This document shows, one piece after another, positions 1 through 8,640 of a stretch of 64,000 nt of DNA; the first letter of the stretch is position 1; each line of letters begins with the position of its first letter. Below the pieces are notes generated by a model. It worked only from the letters and a program-made list of their open reading frames with translations, was not told the DNA's origin and did no database searches. Position numbers and translations under genes: made by a program. The DNA is from Amycolatopsis pretoriensis (lineage in GTDB: Bacteria; Actinomycetota; Actinomycetes; Mycobacteriales; Pseudonocardiaceae): NCBI RefSeq assembly GCF_900107925.1, contig NZ_FNUJ01000011.1:1-64000 (forward strand), written 5' to 3'.

Positions 1-120
1 ATTGATCACGTGGGGCCTCTGGAACCTCGGACTTGATCTTCGCAAATCCAGTCCTACCAGGGGCCCCATGCCTCATCGCAGGCCAACACGCCTACTTGCC
101 CGAGCCTTACTGAGAAAACC

Positions 121-195
121 TCAATGTGGCCTTGGTTGCGTCTGACGCACCCAATGTGGCCTTCGGTGCGTCAGACGCACCGAAGGCCACATTGG
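121..195. repeat. Tandem degenerate copy plus perfect 22-bp-arm palindrome
   Basis: Positions 151-172 and 174-195 are exact reverse complements separated by one base. The core reads CAATGTGGCCTTCGG on one arm. Immediately upstream, 121-150 repeats the first 30 bases of the palindrome with about four mismatches, so the unit has been duplicated. The palindrome lies 20 bp downstream of the dehydratase stop codon on the minus strand and could fold as its transcription terminator, although no T-run follows. It shares a CAATGTG..TTC core with the palindrome at 19565-19615, which suggests a dispersed family. Bases 1-120 show no recognisable gene. Confidence 0.8.
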
Positions 196-214
196 GGCGC
201 TTCGGGACCGGCTC

Positions 215-1165
215 CTAGCCCGCGAGGATCTCGGCGAACAGTGCCGGGTCTGCGTTGCCGCCCGAGACGATCGCCACCGTCTTGCCCGCCGGGAGCTCGG
301 CCTCGTGGAACAGGTACGCCGCCGTCGTCACCGCGCCGCTGGGCTCGGCCACCAGCCGGGCCTTGCGGGCGAGCGTGCGCATCGCCTCGCGGATCTCGTC
401 CTCGGTGACCGTGACCATCTCGTCGACGACCGCGCGCAGGTGGGCGAACGTCAGGTCGGACGGCTGCGCGCGCAGGCCGTCGGCGATCGTGCGGGCGCGG
501 TCGGCCTGCGGCCAGTCGACCTGGCGGCCCAGGCGGTGCCCCTCGGTCGCGTCGCCGGCCAGCGCCGGCTCGACGCCGATCACCCGAGCGTGCGGCGCGC
601 GGGCCTTGAGCGCGGTGCCGACGCCGGAGGCCAGCCCGCCGCCGCTGACCGGCACCAGCACGACGTCGACGTCGGGGAGGTCCTCGGCGATCTCGAGCCC
701 CGCCGTGCCCTGCCCGGCGATGATGGCCGCGTCGTCGTAGGGCGGGATGAGGGTCAGCCCGCGTTCGGCGGCCAGTTCGCGCGCTTTGCCCTCGTGCTCG
801 CCGATCGGCACCTCGATCACCTCGGCGCCGTAGCCGCGGGTGGCCTCGACCTTGATCCGCGGCGCGATGTCCGGCACGACGATCACCGCGGGCACGCCGT
901 ACCGCTGCGCGGCGTACGCGACCGCTTGCGCGTGGTTGCCGCTGGAGTAGGCGATGACGCCGCGGGTACGCCGTTCGTCGTCGAGGGTGGCGATCGCGTT
1001 GAACGCCCCGCGCACCTTGAACGCGCCGACCGGTTGGAGGCTTTCGGGTTTGAGCCACAGGGTTTCGCGGGGATCCCACGTCTGGAGCAGCAGGGGCGTG
1101 CGCACGGCGACATCCTGGACGCGCTTCGCCGCGGCCTCGATGTCAGAGATCGTCACCAGTTCCAT
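215..1165 (-). CDS. Threonine/serine dehydratase (PLP fold type II)
   Basis: 316 residues, ATG start. Pyridoxal-phosphate enzyme of the threonine/serine ammonia-lyase family, which converts L-threonine or L-serine to the 2-oxo acid and ammonia in the cytosol. The PLP-lysine motif is visible as GAFKVRGAFNA (near residue 50), followed by SSGNHAQAVAYAA, the phosphate-binding glycine loop VSGGGLASG (near residue 175) and SGGNADP at the C terminus. There is no C-terminal ACT regulatory domain, so it resembles the short catabolic or serine-racemase-like members rather than biosynthetic IlvA. No obvious ribosome binding site precedes the ATG. It stands alone, divergent from the membrane protein at 1313. 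Confidence 0.9.
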   Translation of the reverse strand: MELVTISDIEAAAKRVQDVAVRTPLLLQTWDPRETLWLKPESLQPVGAFKVRGAFNAIATLDDERRTRGVIAYSSGNHAQAVAYAAQRYGVPAVIVVPDIAPRIKVEATRGYGAEVIEVPIGEHEGKARELAAERGLTLIPPYDDAAIIAGQGTAGLEIAEDLPDVDVVLVPVSGGGLASGVGTALKARAPHARVIGVEPALAGDATEGHRLGRQVDWPQADRARTIADGLRAQPSDLTFAHLRAVVDEMVTVTEDEIREAMRTLARKARLVAEPSGAVTTAAYLFHEAELPAGKTVAIVSGGNADPALFAEILAG

Positions 1166-1312
1166 GTGCCGAGTATGTCAAGAAAGTGTTCGGCATGAAG
1201 TGTCTATTGTGGACAGTGGGAGTGGTGCTCCTCACGCTCCGGCAACGTGGGGAGTTCCTCGCGCGCCTTACACGTTGGGAACGGGGAGAAGACTTTCTAG
1301 CGGATCGGGATC

Positions 1313-2041
1313 ATGAGCAAGGAGAACGCAGCGGCTTCCGAGTTGGACACGGCGAAGGAAGAAAAGTCCGGCCTGCGGATCGCGCAGGTACTGGCGGCGG
1401 CGCTCGCGGCGGTGACCGCGGCGTTGCTGGGATCGACGCTCGGTGTAGCCGGCACAGTGGTCGGCGCGGGTGTGGCGAGCGTGGTGTCGACGGTCGGCAG
1501 CGAGCTGTACCTGCGCTCGCTGCAGCGCACCCGCGAGGCGGCGCTCAAGGCGCGGCAGCTGGCGACGTCGGGGATCCGGCGGCGGGGTCCCGCCGAGCCG
1601 GGGGAAATCCCGATCACCGACCAGCCGACGGTGCAGCTGGCGAAGCCCGAGCCCTCGCGGCTGCGGAAACTGCGCTGGCCGTTGATCATCGGCACGAGCG
1701 TGGCGGCGTTCGCCGTGGCGATCCTGGCGATCGTCGGCTTCGAGTCGGCGACGGGCACCCAGATCGGCGGCGGCACGGGCACGGGCATCGGCAAAATCTT
1801 CGGCAACGGCGGTGGCCAGACCGACAAGACCCCGTCGACGACGCCGTCGACTTCGACGGACACCCAGGTGTCGCCGACGGAATCGACCACGACGCCCTCG
1901 GACACGTCGACAGCCCCGACAACGACCTCGGAGACGCCGACGACGACACCGAGCACGACGGCGCAGCAGCCGTCGACGTCAGCCCCGGCGACGACGACGG
2001 CACCGACCAGCAAGGGCGCGGCGACGACGCCGACGCCCTAA
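1313..2041 (+). CDS. Hypothetical membrane protein with Thr/Ser/Pro-rich tail
   Basis: 242 residues, family not recognised. A short polar N terminus is followed by an Ala/Gly/Val-rich hydrophobic stretch (about 22-60), a basic linker, a clear transmembrane helix (LIIGTSVAAFAVAILAIVGF, about 126-145), a glycine-rich spacer and a long Thr/Ser/Pro tail (about 175-242) with repeated STTP/TTTPS patterns. Such tails in actinomycetes are usually extracellular and often O-mannosylated, so a cell-surface location is inferred. Function unknown. It converges on the gene ending at 2102. Confidence 0.75.
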   Translation: MSKENAAASELDTAKEEKSGLRIAQVLAAALAAVTAALLGSTLGVAGTVVGAGVASVVSTVGSELYLRSLQRTREAALKARQLATSGIRRRGPAEPGEIPITDQPTVQLAKPEPSRLRKLRWPLIIGTSVAAFAVAILAIVGFESATGTQIGGGTGTGIGKIFGNGGGQTDKTPSTTPSTSTDTQVSPTESTTTPSDTSTAPTTTSETPTTTPSTTAQQPSTSAPATTTAPTSKGAATTPTP

Positions 2042-2049
2042 AGCCGTGA

Positions 2050-2089
2050 AGGCCTCCGTACCGGTCGAAATGCCGGGGCGGAGGCCTCC
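2050..2089. terminator. Convergent-gene hairpin
   Basis: AGGCCTCCG near 2050 pairs with CGGAGGCCT near 2081, with a partly paired CCGG inner stem. It sits in the 60-bp gap between two convergent stop codons, the position expected of a bidirectional terminator. There is no T-run. Confidence 0.5.
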
Positions 2090-2101
2090 ACTGACTTCGG
2101 A

Positions 2102-3736
2102 TCAAGCCGGATAAGACCAGGCTACGACACCTGAAGTGGCTTCCTGGGAGCCGCTGTCGGCGACCGGGGCCAGCCACGCCGTGGTCAGAGTCACCACGGC
2201 AGTCATGACCGCGCCGATCAGCATCAGCCGGTGCGGTGGCTTCGGCCGGTCGGGAATGTCCACCGGCGCGGGACCCAGGATGATCAGCTCGTCCTTCTTT
2301 TGCCGGCCCGGCAGCGCGGTTTCGCGGCCACTCTCTCCGGCGGACAGCTCGGCGACCGCGGTCCTTTCGCCCGGCGGAGCAGGCACTGTGAAGATCGAAT
2401 CGCGGTTGGCGAGCCAGTTGTTGACGAGATCGAGCCGCGAGCGGAGATCGACGCGCCGCACGCCGGTGTCTTCTACCTCGGGGACGGCGCGGCGCTCGAA
2501 CTCCGCGTGGTCGAGATCGGCCGGAGGCAGGCCGAACCAGGTCCAGGCCAGTTCGACGGCGCGCAGAGAGTCGGTGAAGGTGCGTTGCCGGAGCGTGTCG
2601 GCGTGGTTGGTCAGCTTCTCCGCCGCGATGAGGGCGTTGTGCGCGGCCTCCCGTTCGGCGGCCACGCGGCCCTGGGCCCGTTTGATGCGACCGGTGATCT
2701 CGTCGATCGCCGCCCGCTCGATCTCCAGCCGGTCGCCCAGCAGGTTCCCGCGGCAGTACAGACGGGCCATCTGGACGACGACGCAGCCGAGGATCGGGCC
2801 GATCACGATGCCGAACAGGACGGCTTCGTAGATCGGCAAGTCCGCCTGCCGGGCCAGCCAGGCGACGCGGACGCCGCCGATCATCGCGACGGCCGCGGCC
2901 ACCCCGACCAGCCAGTGGTAGGCGTGCGAGTACTGCCGGTCGGCTTCGGCGATCTCGTCCGTGGTCGGCGCCGGGCGTTCGGGCCCCATCCGGCCGCGCT
3001 GGAACGGGCGGTTGTAGTCCGCGGCCGCGCCGCGGCGGTCGACACTGGCCCGTTCGGCGCTGACGAACGTGCGTGCCGCCCACTCGATGGCCAGCACCTG
3101 CAGGCTGACCATGCCGAGCCCGATCGCCCAGCGGAGAGCGTTCTCCGAGCCGCTGGTGAACGACAAGTTCAGCAGCGGCTTCCACAGGAGGATCGCGTCC
3201 ATCACGCCCAGCAGCGTCGAGGCGAGGATCCGCCAGGCTTTCTCCCAGCTGCGCTGGGTGTGCCGCGAGTCGCCCTCGGCGCTGCGCTGGCGGGCCAGCT
3301 GTTGGTCCTGGTGGTGGATGACCTGGATCTGCCGTCCGTCGATCTTTTCGCCGTCCGGGCCGGTTACGGGATCGTTGAGGAGCCCGCTGGCGTGTTCGAT
3401 CGTGTCGACCGCTTCGGCGAGGTGCTTCGCCGCTTCGAGGTCCTGCTCGGCCGCGCGGTCGTCGGTGGGGGCCGAGTACTCCAGCGCCTGCGCGTGGCAG
3501 GCCGCTGCGGCGGTGCGCGCGGCCCCGGCCGCGGCGTCCGCCAGCGGCCGGTCGTTGTCGGGCTTGCCGGTCGCCGGGTCGATCACAGTGAGGTAAGTGG
3601 CGGCAGCCGCTGTCCAGACACCTTCATCGGTGGTGCCGAGCGCCATGGCGGCCGGCCTCGGCAGGTCTGCAACGTGGAAGGTGCCCTTCGGCAGGCCGGG
3701 GTAAGCCGCCAGAGGCACATCGGGCAGGTCGGTCAC
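2102..3736 (-). CDS. Hypothetical multi-pass membrane protein
   Basis: 544 residues from a GTG preceded by GGAG with a 6-base spacer. Not assigned to a family I can name. Residues 1-150 are soluble and Ala-rich. Hydrophobic helices are visible near 170-190 (LLGVMDAILLWKPLL), 200-225 (IGLGMVSLQVLAIEW), 270-295 (GVAAAVAMIGGVRVAWLA), 300-325 (EAVLFGIVIGPILGCVVV) and close to the C terminus (LMLIGAVMTAVVTLTTAWLA). A charged, probably coiled cytoplasmic region of about 200 residues lies between the fourth and fifth helices. It follows the OmpA-like gene by 15 bp on the same strand, so the two are probably one operon serving the cell envelope. Confidence 0.75.
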   Translation of the reverse strand: MTDLPDVPLAAYPGLPKGTFHVADLPRPAAMALGTTDEGVWTAAAATYLTVIDPATGKPDNDRPLADAAAGAARTAAAACHAQALEYSAPTDDRAAEQDLEAAKHLAEAVDTIEHASGLLNDPVTGPDGEKIDGRQIQVIHHQDQQLARQRSAEGDSRHTQRSWEKAWRILASTLLGVMDAILLWKPLLNLSFTSGSENALRWAIGLGMVSLQVLAIEWAARTFVSAERASVDRRGAAADYNRPFQRGRMGPERPAPTTDEIAEADRQYSHAYHWLVGVAAAVAMIGGVRVAWLARQADLPIYEAVLFGIVIGPILGCVVVQMARLYCRGNLLGDRLEIERAAIDEITGRIKRAQGRVAAEREAAHNALIAAEKLTNHADTLRQRTFTDSLRAVELAWTWFGLPPADLDHAEFERRAVPEVEDTGVRRVDLRSRLDLVNNWLANRDSIFTVPAPPGERTAVAELSAGESGRETALPGRQKKDELIILGPAPVDIPDRPKPPHRLMLIGAVMTAVVTLTTAWLAPVADSGSQEATSGVVAWSYPA

Positions 3737-3751
3737 GAGTTACTCCGTTTC

Positions 3752-4951
3752 TCAAGAGCGGGCGACGAGCTTGATGACGACCACTCGCTGGGCGGGTGAC
3801 CGGGCGTCCTGGCCGGGGGCGGCGAGTTCGTCGAACCCGACGCCGGACGCCGAGATGTCGCCGGCGGATATCCCCTGGTCCTGGAGCAGGTGTGCGACGG
3901 CGTCCGCGCGCTTCGCCGAGGTGGCGCGCGCGCCGGCCGGGTCGCCGTACCGGGCGCAGTAGCCGATGACGCTGATCCGGGACTTCCCGTTCTTGCTCCG
4001 GTACAGCTCGGCGGCTTGCGCGGCCACCGCGGTCGCGGCCGGGCGATCGACCAGCTCGGCGCTGTCGGGCGCGAAGGCCGCTTCGTCGATGCGAGGGTCG
4101 TCCGTTCGGGTCGGCGGCTGCGGTGGGGCGAACGGCAGGATCGGCGGCACGTCCGAGGCGTTCGGCCAGGCGTCCGTCATCCCGTTGTCGTGGATCGGGT
4201 CGGCGATTTGCGCACCAAGGTGATCGGCGAGAGTCGTGGTGAACTTCTCGCGCCAGGATTCTGATCCGGGGTCGAGCGGACGCTGTTCCGCGCCCACCGG
4301 GGTCAGAAAGATGACGTGCAGATCGACGCCCTGTAGATTCAGATCTTTCAACGGGGTCTTCAGCACCTCGTTGACGGCCTGTTCGGGATCCGCGCCGGTG
4401 CTCAGCGACGAGATGGTGAACGGATCGAGGGTGCCGGTCAATACGGTGCTCGACAGCCAGACCTCTGCCTGCCCCGTCCGCGCGGCTTCGTCGGCGGCGG
4501 CGTGCAATGCGGCGTACAAGGAAAAGCCCTTCGGGCTGACCACGGCTTTTCCCATGCGCGCGGCGACGTCCTTGAGGATCTTGTCGACATTGGATGCCTG
4601 CTGTCGGCTGTCGTCGACTTTCCCGTTCCCGCGGTCAAGGTCCAGTCCGACGTCGTTCGCTACGTTTACCGCCTGCTCGCCGACTGCGTAAGCGGTGAGC
4701 TCGGCTCCACCGTCCTTTCCGGCCTGCCGGAGCCGATCGCGCAACGCACGCGGAAGGGTGCCGGGGGAATGCGTGGTCTTTTCCGCCAGCCACACCAGGT
4801 TCGTGCTCTTCGCCGGTTCTTCGAGCTGGTTCAGCACGACCACGATCGCGACGAAAAACACCACTGCGCCGGCGAAGGCCGCCATGATGCGAGTGCCTTT
4901 GGAGATCGGGCGTTTCCGCGAAGCGCTGATCTCGGGGTCGTAGGTTTTCAC
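3752..4951 (-). CDS. OmpA-family (peptidoglycan-binding-like) membrane-anchored protein
   Basis: 399 residues from the GTG at 4951, chosen because GGAGG lies 4 bases upstream; an in-frame ATG at 4972 is the alternative. Near the N terminus one transmembrane helix (IMAAFAGAVVFFVAIVVVLNQL) follows a basic stretch, giving a type II signal-anchor topology. The central region resembles a von Willebrand-like or unknown extracytoplasmic domain. The last about 110 residues carry the OmpA-C pattern: a helix, then ISVIGYCARYGDP and RADAVAHLLQDQGI, where OmpA domains have the G-x-x-D and A-x-x-V helix features. The family binds peptidoglycan. It is upstream of, and likely cotranscribed with, the membrane protein ending at 2102. 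Confidence 0.75.
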   Translation of the reverse strand: MKTYDPEISASRKRPISKGTRIMAAFAGAVVFFVAIVVVLNQLEEPAKSTNLVWLAEKTTHSPGTLPRALRDRLRQAGKDGGAELTAYAVGEQAVNVANDVGLDLDRGNGKVDDSRQQASNVDKILKDVAARMGKAVVSPKGFSLYAALHAAADEAARTGQAEVWLSSTVLTGTLDPFTISSLSTGADPEQAVNEVLKTPLKDLNLQGVDLHVIFLTPVGAEQRPLDPGSESWREKFTTTLADHLGAQIADPIHDNGMTDAWPNASDVPPILPFAPPQPPTRTDDPRIDEAAFAPDSAELVDRPAATAVAAQAAELYRSKNGKSRISVIGYCARYGDPAGARATSAKRADAVAHLLQDQGISAGDISASGVGFDELAAPGQDARSPAQRVVVIKLVARS

Positions 4952-5130
4952 GAATCCTCCGTGCGGCCCCATTGCCCTTGCGTCGGGGTTCCGCAGGGAG
5001 GTCGGTGTTCGACCGAACGCCGTTACTCCGTGCTGTCTTCAAATGGCCCGATCGGGTAAATCCGATGCGGGCGGGATGAAGATCTGATTTCAGATGTAAC
5101 AAATGTGCGGGTTCGACCGAACCTGTTCTT

Positions 5131-5790
5131 TCAGCTCAGGCGCGCGCGCAGCTCCCGGGCCGCAGCTTCGGGGTCCTCGGCTTCCGTGATCGCCCGGACA
5201 ACCACGATCCGGGACGCGCCCGCCTCCAGCACCGAGGGCAGCCGGTCGCCGTCGATGCCGCCGATCGCGAACCACGGCCGTGAAGGCGCGGTCGCGGCCA
5301 CCGCACGCACCAAGTCCAGACCCGGCGCCGACCGGCCCGGCTTCGTCGGCGTCGGCCAGCACGGGCCCGTGCAGAAGTAGTCCACGCCCGGCTCCGCAGC
5401 CGCGGCCGAAGCCTGCGGGACCGAGTGCGTCGAGCGGCCGATGACCACGTCGTCCCCGAGGATGCGGCGGGCCAGCGGTACCGGGATGTCGTCCTGGCCC
5501 AGGTGCAGCACGTCCGCGCCGACCGCCAGCGCGACGTCCGCGCGATCGTTCACCGACAGCAGCGCTCCGTGCCGTGCGCACGCCTCGGCCAGCACCTCCA
5601 GCGCCGCGATCTCGCCGGCGGCTTCCAAGGCGCCGGTCTTGTCGCGCAGCTGGATGATGTCGACGCCGCCGGCCAGGGCCGCGTCGGCGAAGGACGCCAG
5701 GTCGCCGCGGGACGTGCGGGCGTCCGTGCAGAGGTACAGGCGCGCGCTGTCGAGGCGGGCGCGGATCTTGTCACCGGAGAGGGCGGGCAT
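5131..5790 (-). CDS. thiE: Thiamine phosphate synthase
   Basis: 219 residues. ThiE joins HMP pyrophosphate and the thiazole phosphate to make thiamine monophosphate. TIM-barrel motifs are visible: IIQLRDKTG, SVNDRADVALAVGADVLHLGQDDIP, GRSTHSVPQA, GVDYFCTGPCWPTPTKPG and AIGGIDGDRLP. The ATG at 5788-5790 gives the normal family length; a longer in-frame reading upstream runs antisense through thiO and is rejected. It is transcribed divergently from the thiO-thiS-thiG operon, so the TPP riboswitch at 5831-5915 is not in its transcript. Confidence 0.95.
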   Translation of the reverse strand: MPALSGDKIRARLDSARLYLCTDARTSRGDLASFADAALAGGVDIIQLRDKTGALEAAGEIAALEVLAEACARHGALLSVNDRADVALAVGADVLHLGQDDIPVPLARRILGDDVVIGRSTHSVPQASAAAAEPGVDYFCTGPCWPTPTKPGRSAPGLDLVRAVAATAPSRPWFAIGGIDGDRLPSVLEAGASRIVVVRAITEAEDPEAAARELRARLS

Positions 5791-5830
5791 AGCGGCGACC
5801 GTACCTCGCCAGCTAGGGTGGACCAGTCCG

Positions 5831-5915
5831 CACGGGAGCCCGAGGGACGGGCTGAGAGGGAGCTGCCGCTCCGACCGTGGAACCTGATCCGGGTCATGCC
5901 GGCGCAGGGAGCGTG
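5831..5915 (+). promoter_or_regulatory. TPP riboswitch (THI element) upstream of thiO
   Basis: The conserved aptamer segments are present in order: CGGGAGCC, CTGAGAGGG (5852-5860), ACCTGATCCGGGTCATGCC (5882 onward) and GCAGGGA (5904-5910). CACG at 5831-5834 can pair with CGTG at 5912-5915 to close stem P1. The aptamer 3' strand AGGGAG is also the only good Shine-Dalgarno sequence before the thiO ATG at 5923, so ligand binding could hide the ribosome site directly. Confidence 0.93.
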
Positions 5916-5922
5916 ATTTCCC

Positions 5923-6996
5923 ATGACGAACCTGGCAGTGGTGGGCGGCGGCGTGATCGGCCTGTCCACGGCCTGGCGCGCGGCCGCGAACGGCCACGAC
6001 GTCACCCTCTACGACCCCGAACCCGTCCGTGGCGGCGCGTCCTGGCTGGCCGGTGGCATGCTCGCCCCGGTCACCGAGGCCTGGCCGGGCGAGGAAGACG
6101 TCCTCGCCCTGGGCGAGGAATCGCTGCGGAGGTGGCCCGGCTTCGCGGATGAGCTGGCAAAAGAAGGCGTCGACCCCGGCCTCGCCGAGCACGGCACGCT
6201 CGTCGTCGCCTTCGACAGCGCCGACGCCGGCTACCTGGACATCCTCGCCGATCACTTGCACGGGATCGGCCGCGCGGCGGACCGGCTCACCGGCCGGGAG
6301 GCCAAGCGCCTCGAACCCGGCGTCGGCTCTGTCCGAAGTGGACTCCACGTGCCCGGTGACCTGGCCGTGGACAACCGGAAACTCCTCCACGCCCTGTACG
6401 CGGCCGGCGTCAACCACAAAGTCCGGTTCGTCCGCGAACGCGTGGAACGGATCCCGGACGCCGAAGCCGTCGTGCTCGCCGCCGGCGCCTGGACCGGGCG
6501 GCTGCACCCGCAGCTGGCCGGCGCCGTCCGGCCGCTCAAGGGCGAGATCCTGCGGCTCAAGCCCCGCCGCGGCTGCCTGCCGCCGCCGACGCGGACCATC
6601 CGGGCCGTCGTCGAAGGCAAACCGATCTACCTCGTCCCGCGCGGCGACGAGGAGCTCGTCCTCGGCGCGACGCAGTACGAAGCGGGCTTCGACCGGGCCG
6701 TCACCGCGCGCGGCGTGCGCGAGCTGATCGAGGGCGCCGAACGCGTCTTCCCCGCGATCACCGAGTACGAGCTGGCCGAGACCGCCGCGGGCCTGCGGGC
6801 CGGCAGCCGGGACGTCCTGCCGTACGTCGGCCTCCTGGACGACGGCGTCTTCGCCGCCACCGGACACCACCGCAACGGCCTGCTCATGGCCCCCGTGACC
6901 GCGGACGCCGTGGTCGCCTGGCTCGAGGGTGAGAAGCCGCCCGAAGGCGTCGAAGCGGCTTCACCCGCCCGCCTGCACCAGAAGGAGCACGTGTGA
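5923..6996 (+). CDS. thiO: Glycine oxidase ThiO
   Basis: 357 residues. FAD-dependent oxidase that converts glycine to iminoglycine (dehydroglycine) for thiazole synthesis by ThiG. The N-terminal dinucleotide fold VVGGGVIGLSTAWRAA is followed by the ASWLAGGMLAPVTEA segment typical of ThiO and a C-terminal ATGHHRNGLLMAPVTADAV flavin-contact motif. First gene of a thiO-thiS-thiG operon controlled by the upstream TPP riboswitch. Its TGA overlaps the thiS ATG (TGATG). Confidence 0.95.
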   Translation: MTNLAVVGGGVIGLSTAWRAAANGHDVTLYDPEPVRGGASWLAGGMLAPVTEAWPGEEDVLALGEESLRRWPGFADELAKEGVDPGLAEHGTLVVAFDSADAGYLDILADHLHGIGRAADRLTGREAKRLEPGVGSVRSGLHVPGDLAVDNRKLLHALYAAGVNHKVRFVRERVERIPDAEAVVLAAGAWTGRLHPQLAGAVRPLKGEILRLKPRRGCLPPPTRTIRAVVEGKPIYLVPRGDEELVLGATQYEAGFDRAVTARGVRELIEGAERVFPAITEYELAETAAGLRAGSRDVLPYVGLLDDGVFAATGHHRNGLLMAPVTADAVVAWLEGEKPPEGVEAASPARLHQKEHV

Positions 6997-7196
6997 TGGA
7001 GATCAAGCTCAACGGGAAGTGGACGGAGTTCCCGGACGACGCCACCGTCGCCGACGTCCTCGACGCGGCCGGCGGGCAGCGGCCCGGCATCGCCGTCGCG
7101 GTCGACGGCGTCGTCGTCCGCCGGAGCGACTGGGCGGCCACCACCGTGCCCAAGGGCGCGGGCGTCGACGTGCTCACCGCGGTCCAAGGAGGCTGA
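6996..7196 (+). CDS. thiS: Sulfur carrier protein ThiS
   Basis: 66 residues with a ubiquitin-like fold and the essential C-terminal Gly-Gly (TAVQGG). The C-terminal glycine is adenylated and converted to a thiocarboxylate that gives sulfur to the thiazole ring. I chose the ATG at 6996, 8 bases after GAAGGAG; a GTG at 6993 is in frame directly before it. Start overlaps the thiO stop, indicating translational coupling. No thiF is present in this window. Confidence 0.93.
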   Translation: MEIKLNGKWTEFPDDATVADVLDAAGGQRPGIAVAVDGVVVRRSDWAATTVPKGAGVDVLTAVQGG

Positions 7197-7197
7197 G

Positions 7198-7956
7198 ATG
7201 GACGAAGAACCGCTGGTCATCGGCACCGCCAAGCTGTCGTCCCGGCTGATCATCGGCACCGGCGGCGCGGCCAACCTCGCCGTGCTCGAACGAGCGCTGG
7301 TCGCGTCCGGCACCGAGCTGACCACCGTCGCCATGCGCCGCGCGGACGCCGAAGGCGGCTCCGGCGTCCTCGAGCTGCTGAACCGGCTCGGGATCGAGCT
7401 GCTGCCGAACACCGCGGGCTGCCGCACGGCCGCCGAAGCCGTCCTCACCGCGCAGCTCGCGCGGGAAGCTCTCGGTACCGATCTGATCAAGCTCGAGGTG
7501 CACGCCGACGACCGGACGCTGCTGCCGGACCCCCTGGAAACCCTCGACGCCGCCGAACGGCTGGCCGCCGACGGGTTCACGGTGTTCGCCTACACGAACG
7601 ACGACCCGGTGCTCGCGCTGCGCCTGGAGGAGGCCGGCTGCGCCGCGGTGATGCCGCTGGGCGCGCCGATCGGCACCGGCCTCGGGATCCGGAATCCGCA
7701 CAACATCGAGCTCATCGTTTCGCGAGCGGGCGTCCCGGTGATCCTGGACGCCGGAATCGGCACGGCGTCGGACGCGACGCTGGCGATGGAGCTCGGCTGC
7801 GACGCCGTCCTGCTGTCCACGGCCGTCACCCGGGCGGCCGATCCGGAGCGGATGGCCGCCGCGATGCGTTCGGCCGTCGTCGCCGGTCACCTGGCCCGCG
7901 GGGCCGGGCGAGTGCCGCAGCGCTTCTGGGCGAAGGCGTCAAGTCCACCCCGGTGA
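7198..7956 (+). CDS. thiG: Thiazole synthase
   Basis: 252 residues. ThiG makes the thiazole phosphate from 1-deoxy-D-xylulose 5-phosphate, dehydroglycine and ThiS-thiocarboxylate. Family motifs: SRLIIGTGG, TTVAMRRADAEG, LPNTAGCRTAAEAV, DLIKLEVHADDRTLLPDP with the Schiff-base lysine, PLGAPIGTGLGIRNP and VPVILDAGIGTASDA. AAGGAGG precedes the ATG, which comes one base after the thiS stop. A terminator hairpin overlaps its stop codon. Confidence 0.96.
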   Translation: MDEEPLVIGTAKLSSRLIIGTGGAANLAVLERALVASGTELTTVAMRRADAEGGSGVLELLNRLGIELLPNTAGCRTAAEAVLTAQLAREALGTDLIKLEVHADDRTLLPDPLETLDAAERLAADGFTVFAYTNDDPVLALRLEEAGCAAVMPLGAPIGTGLGIRNPHNIELIVSRAGVPVILDAGIGTASDATLAMELGCDAVLLSTAVTRAADPERMAAAMRSAVVAGHLARGAGRVPQRFWAKASSPPR

Positions 7957-7966
7957 ACCGGGGTGG
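7945..7966 (+). terminator. Terminator overlapping the thiG stop codon
   Basis: CCACCCCGGT and ACCGGGGTGG form a 9-10 bp G+C-rich hairpin whose loop contains the TGA of thiG. No T-run follows, which is usual in high-GC actinomycetes. Confidence 0.6.
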
Positions 7967-8053
7967 CTTCACGTCGAACGCGCACCCCGGACCCGTAAGG
8001 TGGACGGCACTTTCCGGCGCACCGGCGGCGGGGCGAGGCAGAAGGAGCCAGCC

Positions 8054-8479
8054 GTGACCACATCGGTTCAGGACACCTCCGGCAGGTTGTACCTCGCCGT
8101 CGGCAGGCTGTCCCGGTCGCTGCGCCAGGCCGGTGTGCCCGGCCCCGGCCACGGCGCCATCTCGGCCCTCGCGACGCTGGTGATCTCCGGGCAGCTGCGG
8201 CTGGGCGACCTCGCCGCGAAGGAGGGGGTCGCGGCGGCGACGATGTCGCGGATCATCGCGTCCCTGGTCGAGGCCGGGTACGTCAGCCGGGAGTCCGACC
8301 CGGTCGACCGCCGGGCGTGGCTGGCGAAGGCGACCGAAGAAGGTGAGCGGCTGGTGTCCGGCGTCCGGTCGACGCGGGTGCAGGAGCTGAACCGGCGCCT
8401 GGACCGCTTGACGCCCGAGCACCGCGAAGCGCTCACGGCCGCGTTGCCGGCGCTCGAAGCCCTGATCGCGGACGACTGA
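8054..8479 (+). CDS. MarR-family transcriptional regulator
   Basis: 141 residues from a GTG 6 bases after GAAGGAG. Winged-helix protein: the helix-turn-helix and wing are seen as LRLGDLAAKEGVAAATMSRIIASLVEAGYVSRESDPVDRRAWLAKATEEG, matching the MarR pattern including the DxRxx wing. It probably acts as a dimeric repressor responding to a small ligand. It stands alone between the thiG terminator and the truncated pair at 8.5-8.9 kb; its target is unknown. Confidence 0.85.
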   Translation: MTTSVQDTSGRLYLAVGRLSRSLRQAGVPGPGHGAISALATLVISGQLRLGDLAAKEGVAAATMSRIIASLVEAGYVSRESDPVDRRAWLAKATEEGERLVSGVRSTRVQELNRRLDRLTPEHREALTAALPALEALIADD

Positions 8480-8480
8480 G

Positions 8481-8640
8481 CTAGTCCGCGAGCCGCCGGG
8501 TGATCCGGTCGAACAGCTCCGTCAGCGGTTCGCCGACGTCCCGGCCGAACTCGGTCAGCCCGTAGGTGACCTGCGGCGGGGTCGTCGGCTCGACCCGGCG
8601 CCGGATCAGGCCGTCCGCCACCAGCGCGCGCAGGCGGCGG
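8481..8640 (-). pseudogene. HxlR-family regulator, 5'-truncated remnant
   Basis: Only the C-terminal half of an HxlR winged helix survives: LRALVADGLIRRRVEPTTPPQVTYGLTEFGRDVGEPL is the normal sequence after the recognition helix (compare the intact copy at 12686, LRQLERDGFLTRTVYPTTPPTVEYALTE). The dimerisation cysteine, the N-terminal helices and the start codon are missing. Homology ends at about 8631-8640, exactly where the fragment on the opposite strand begins. Confidence 0.8.
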
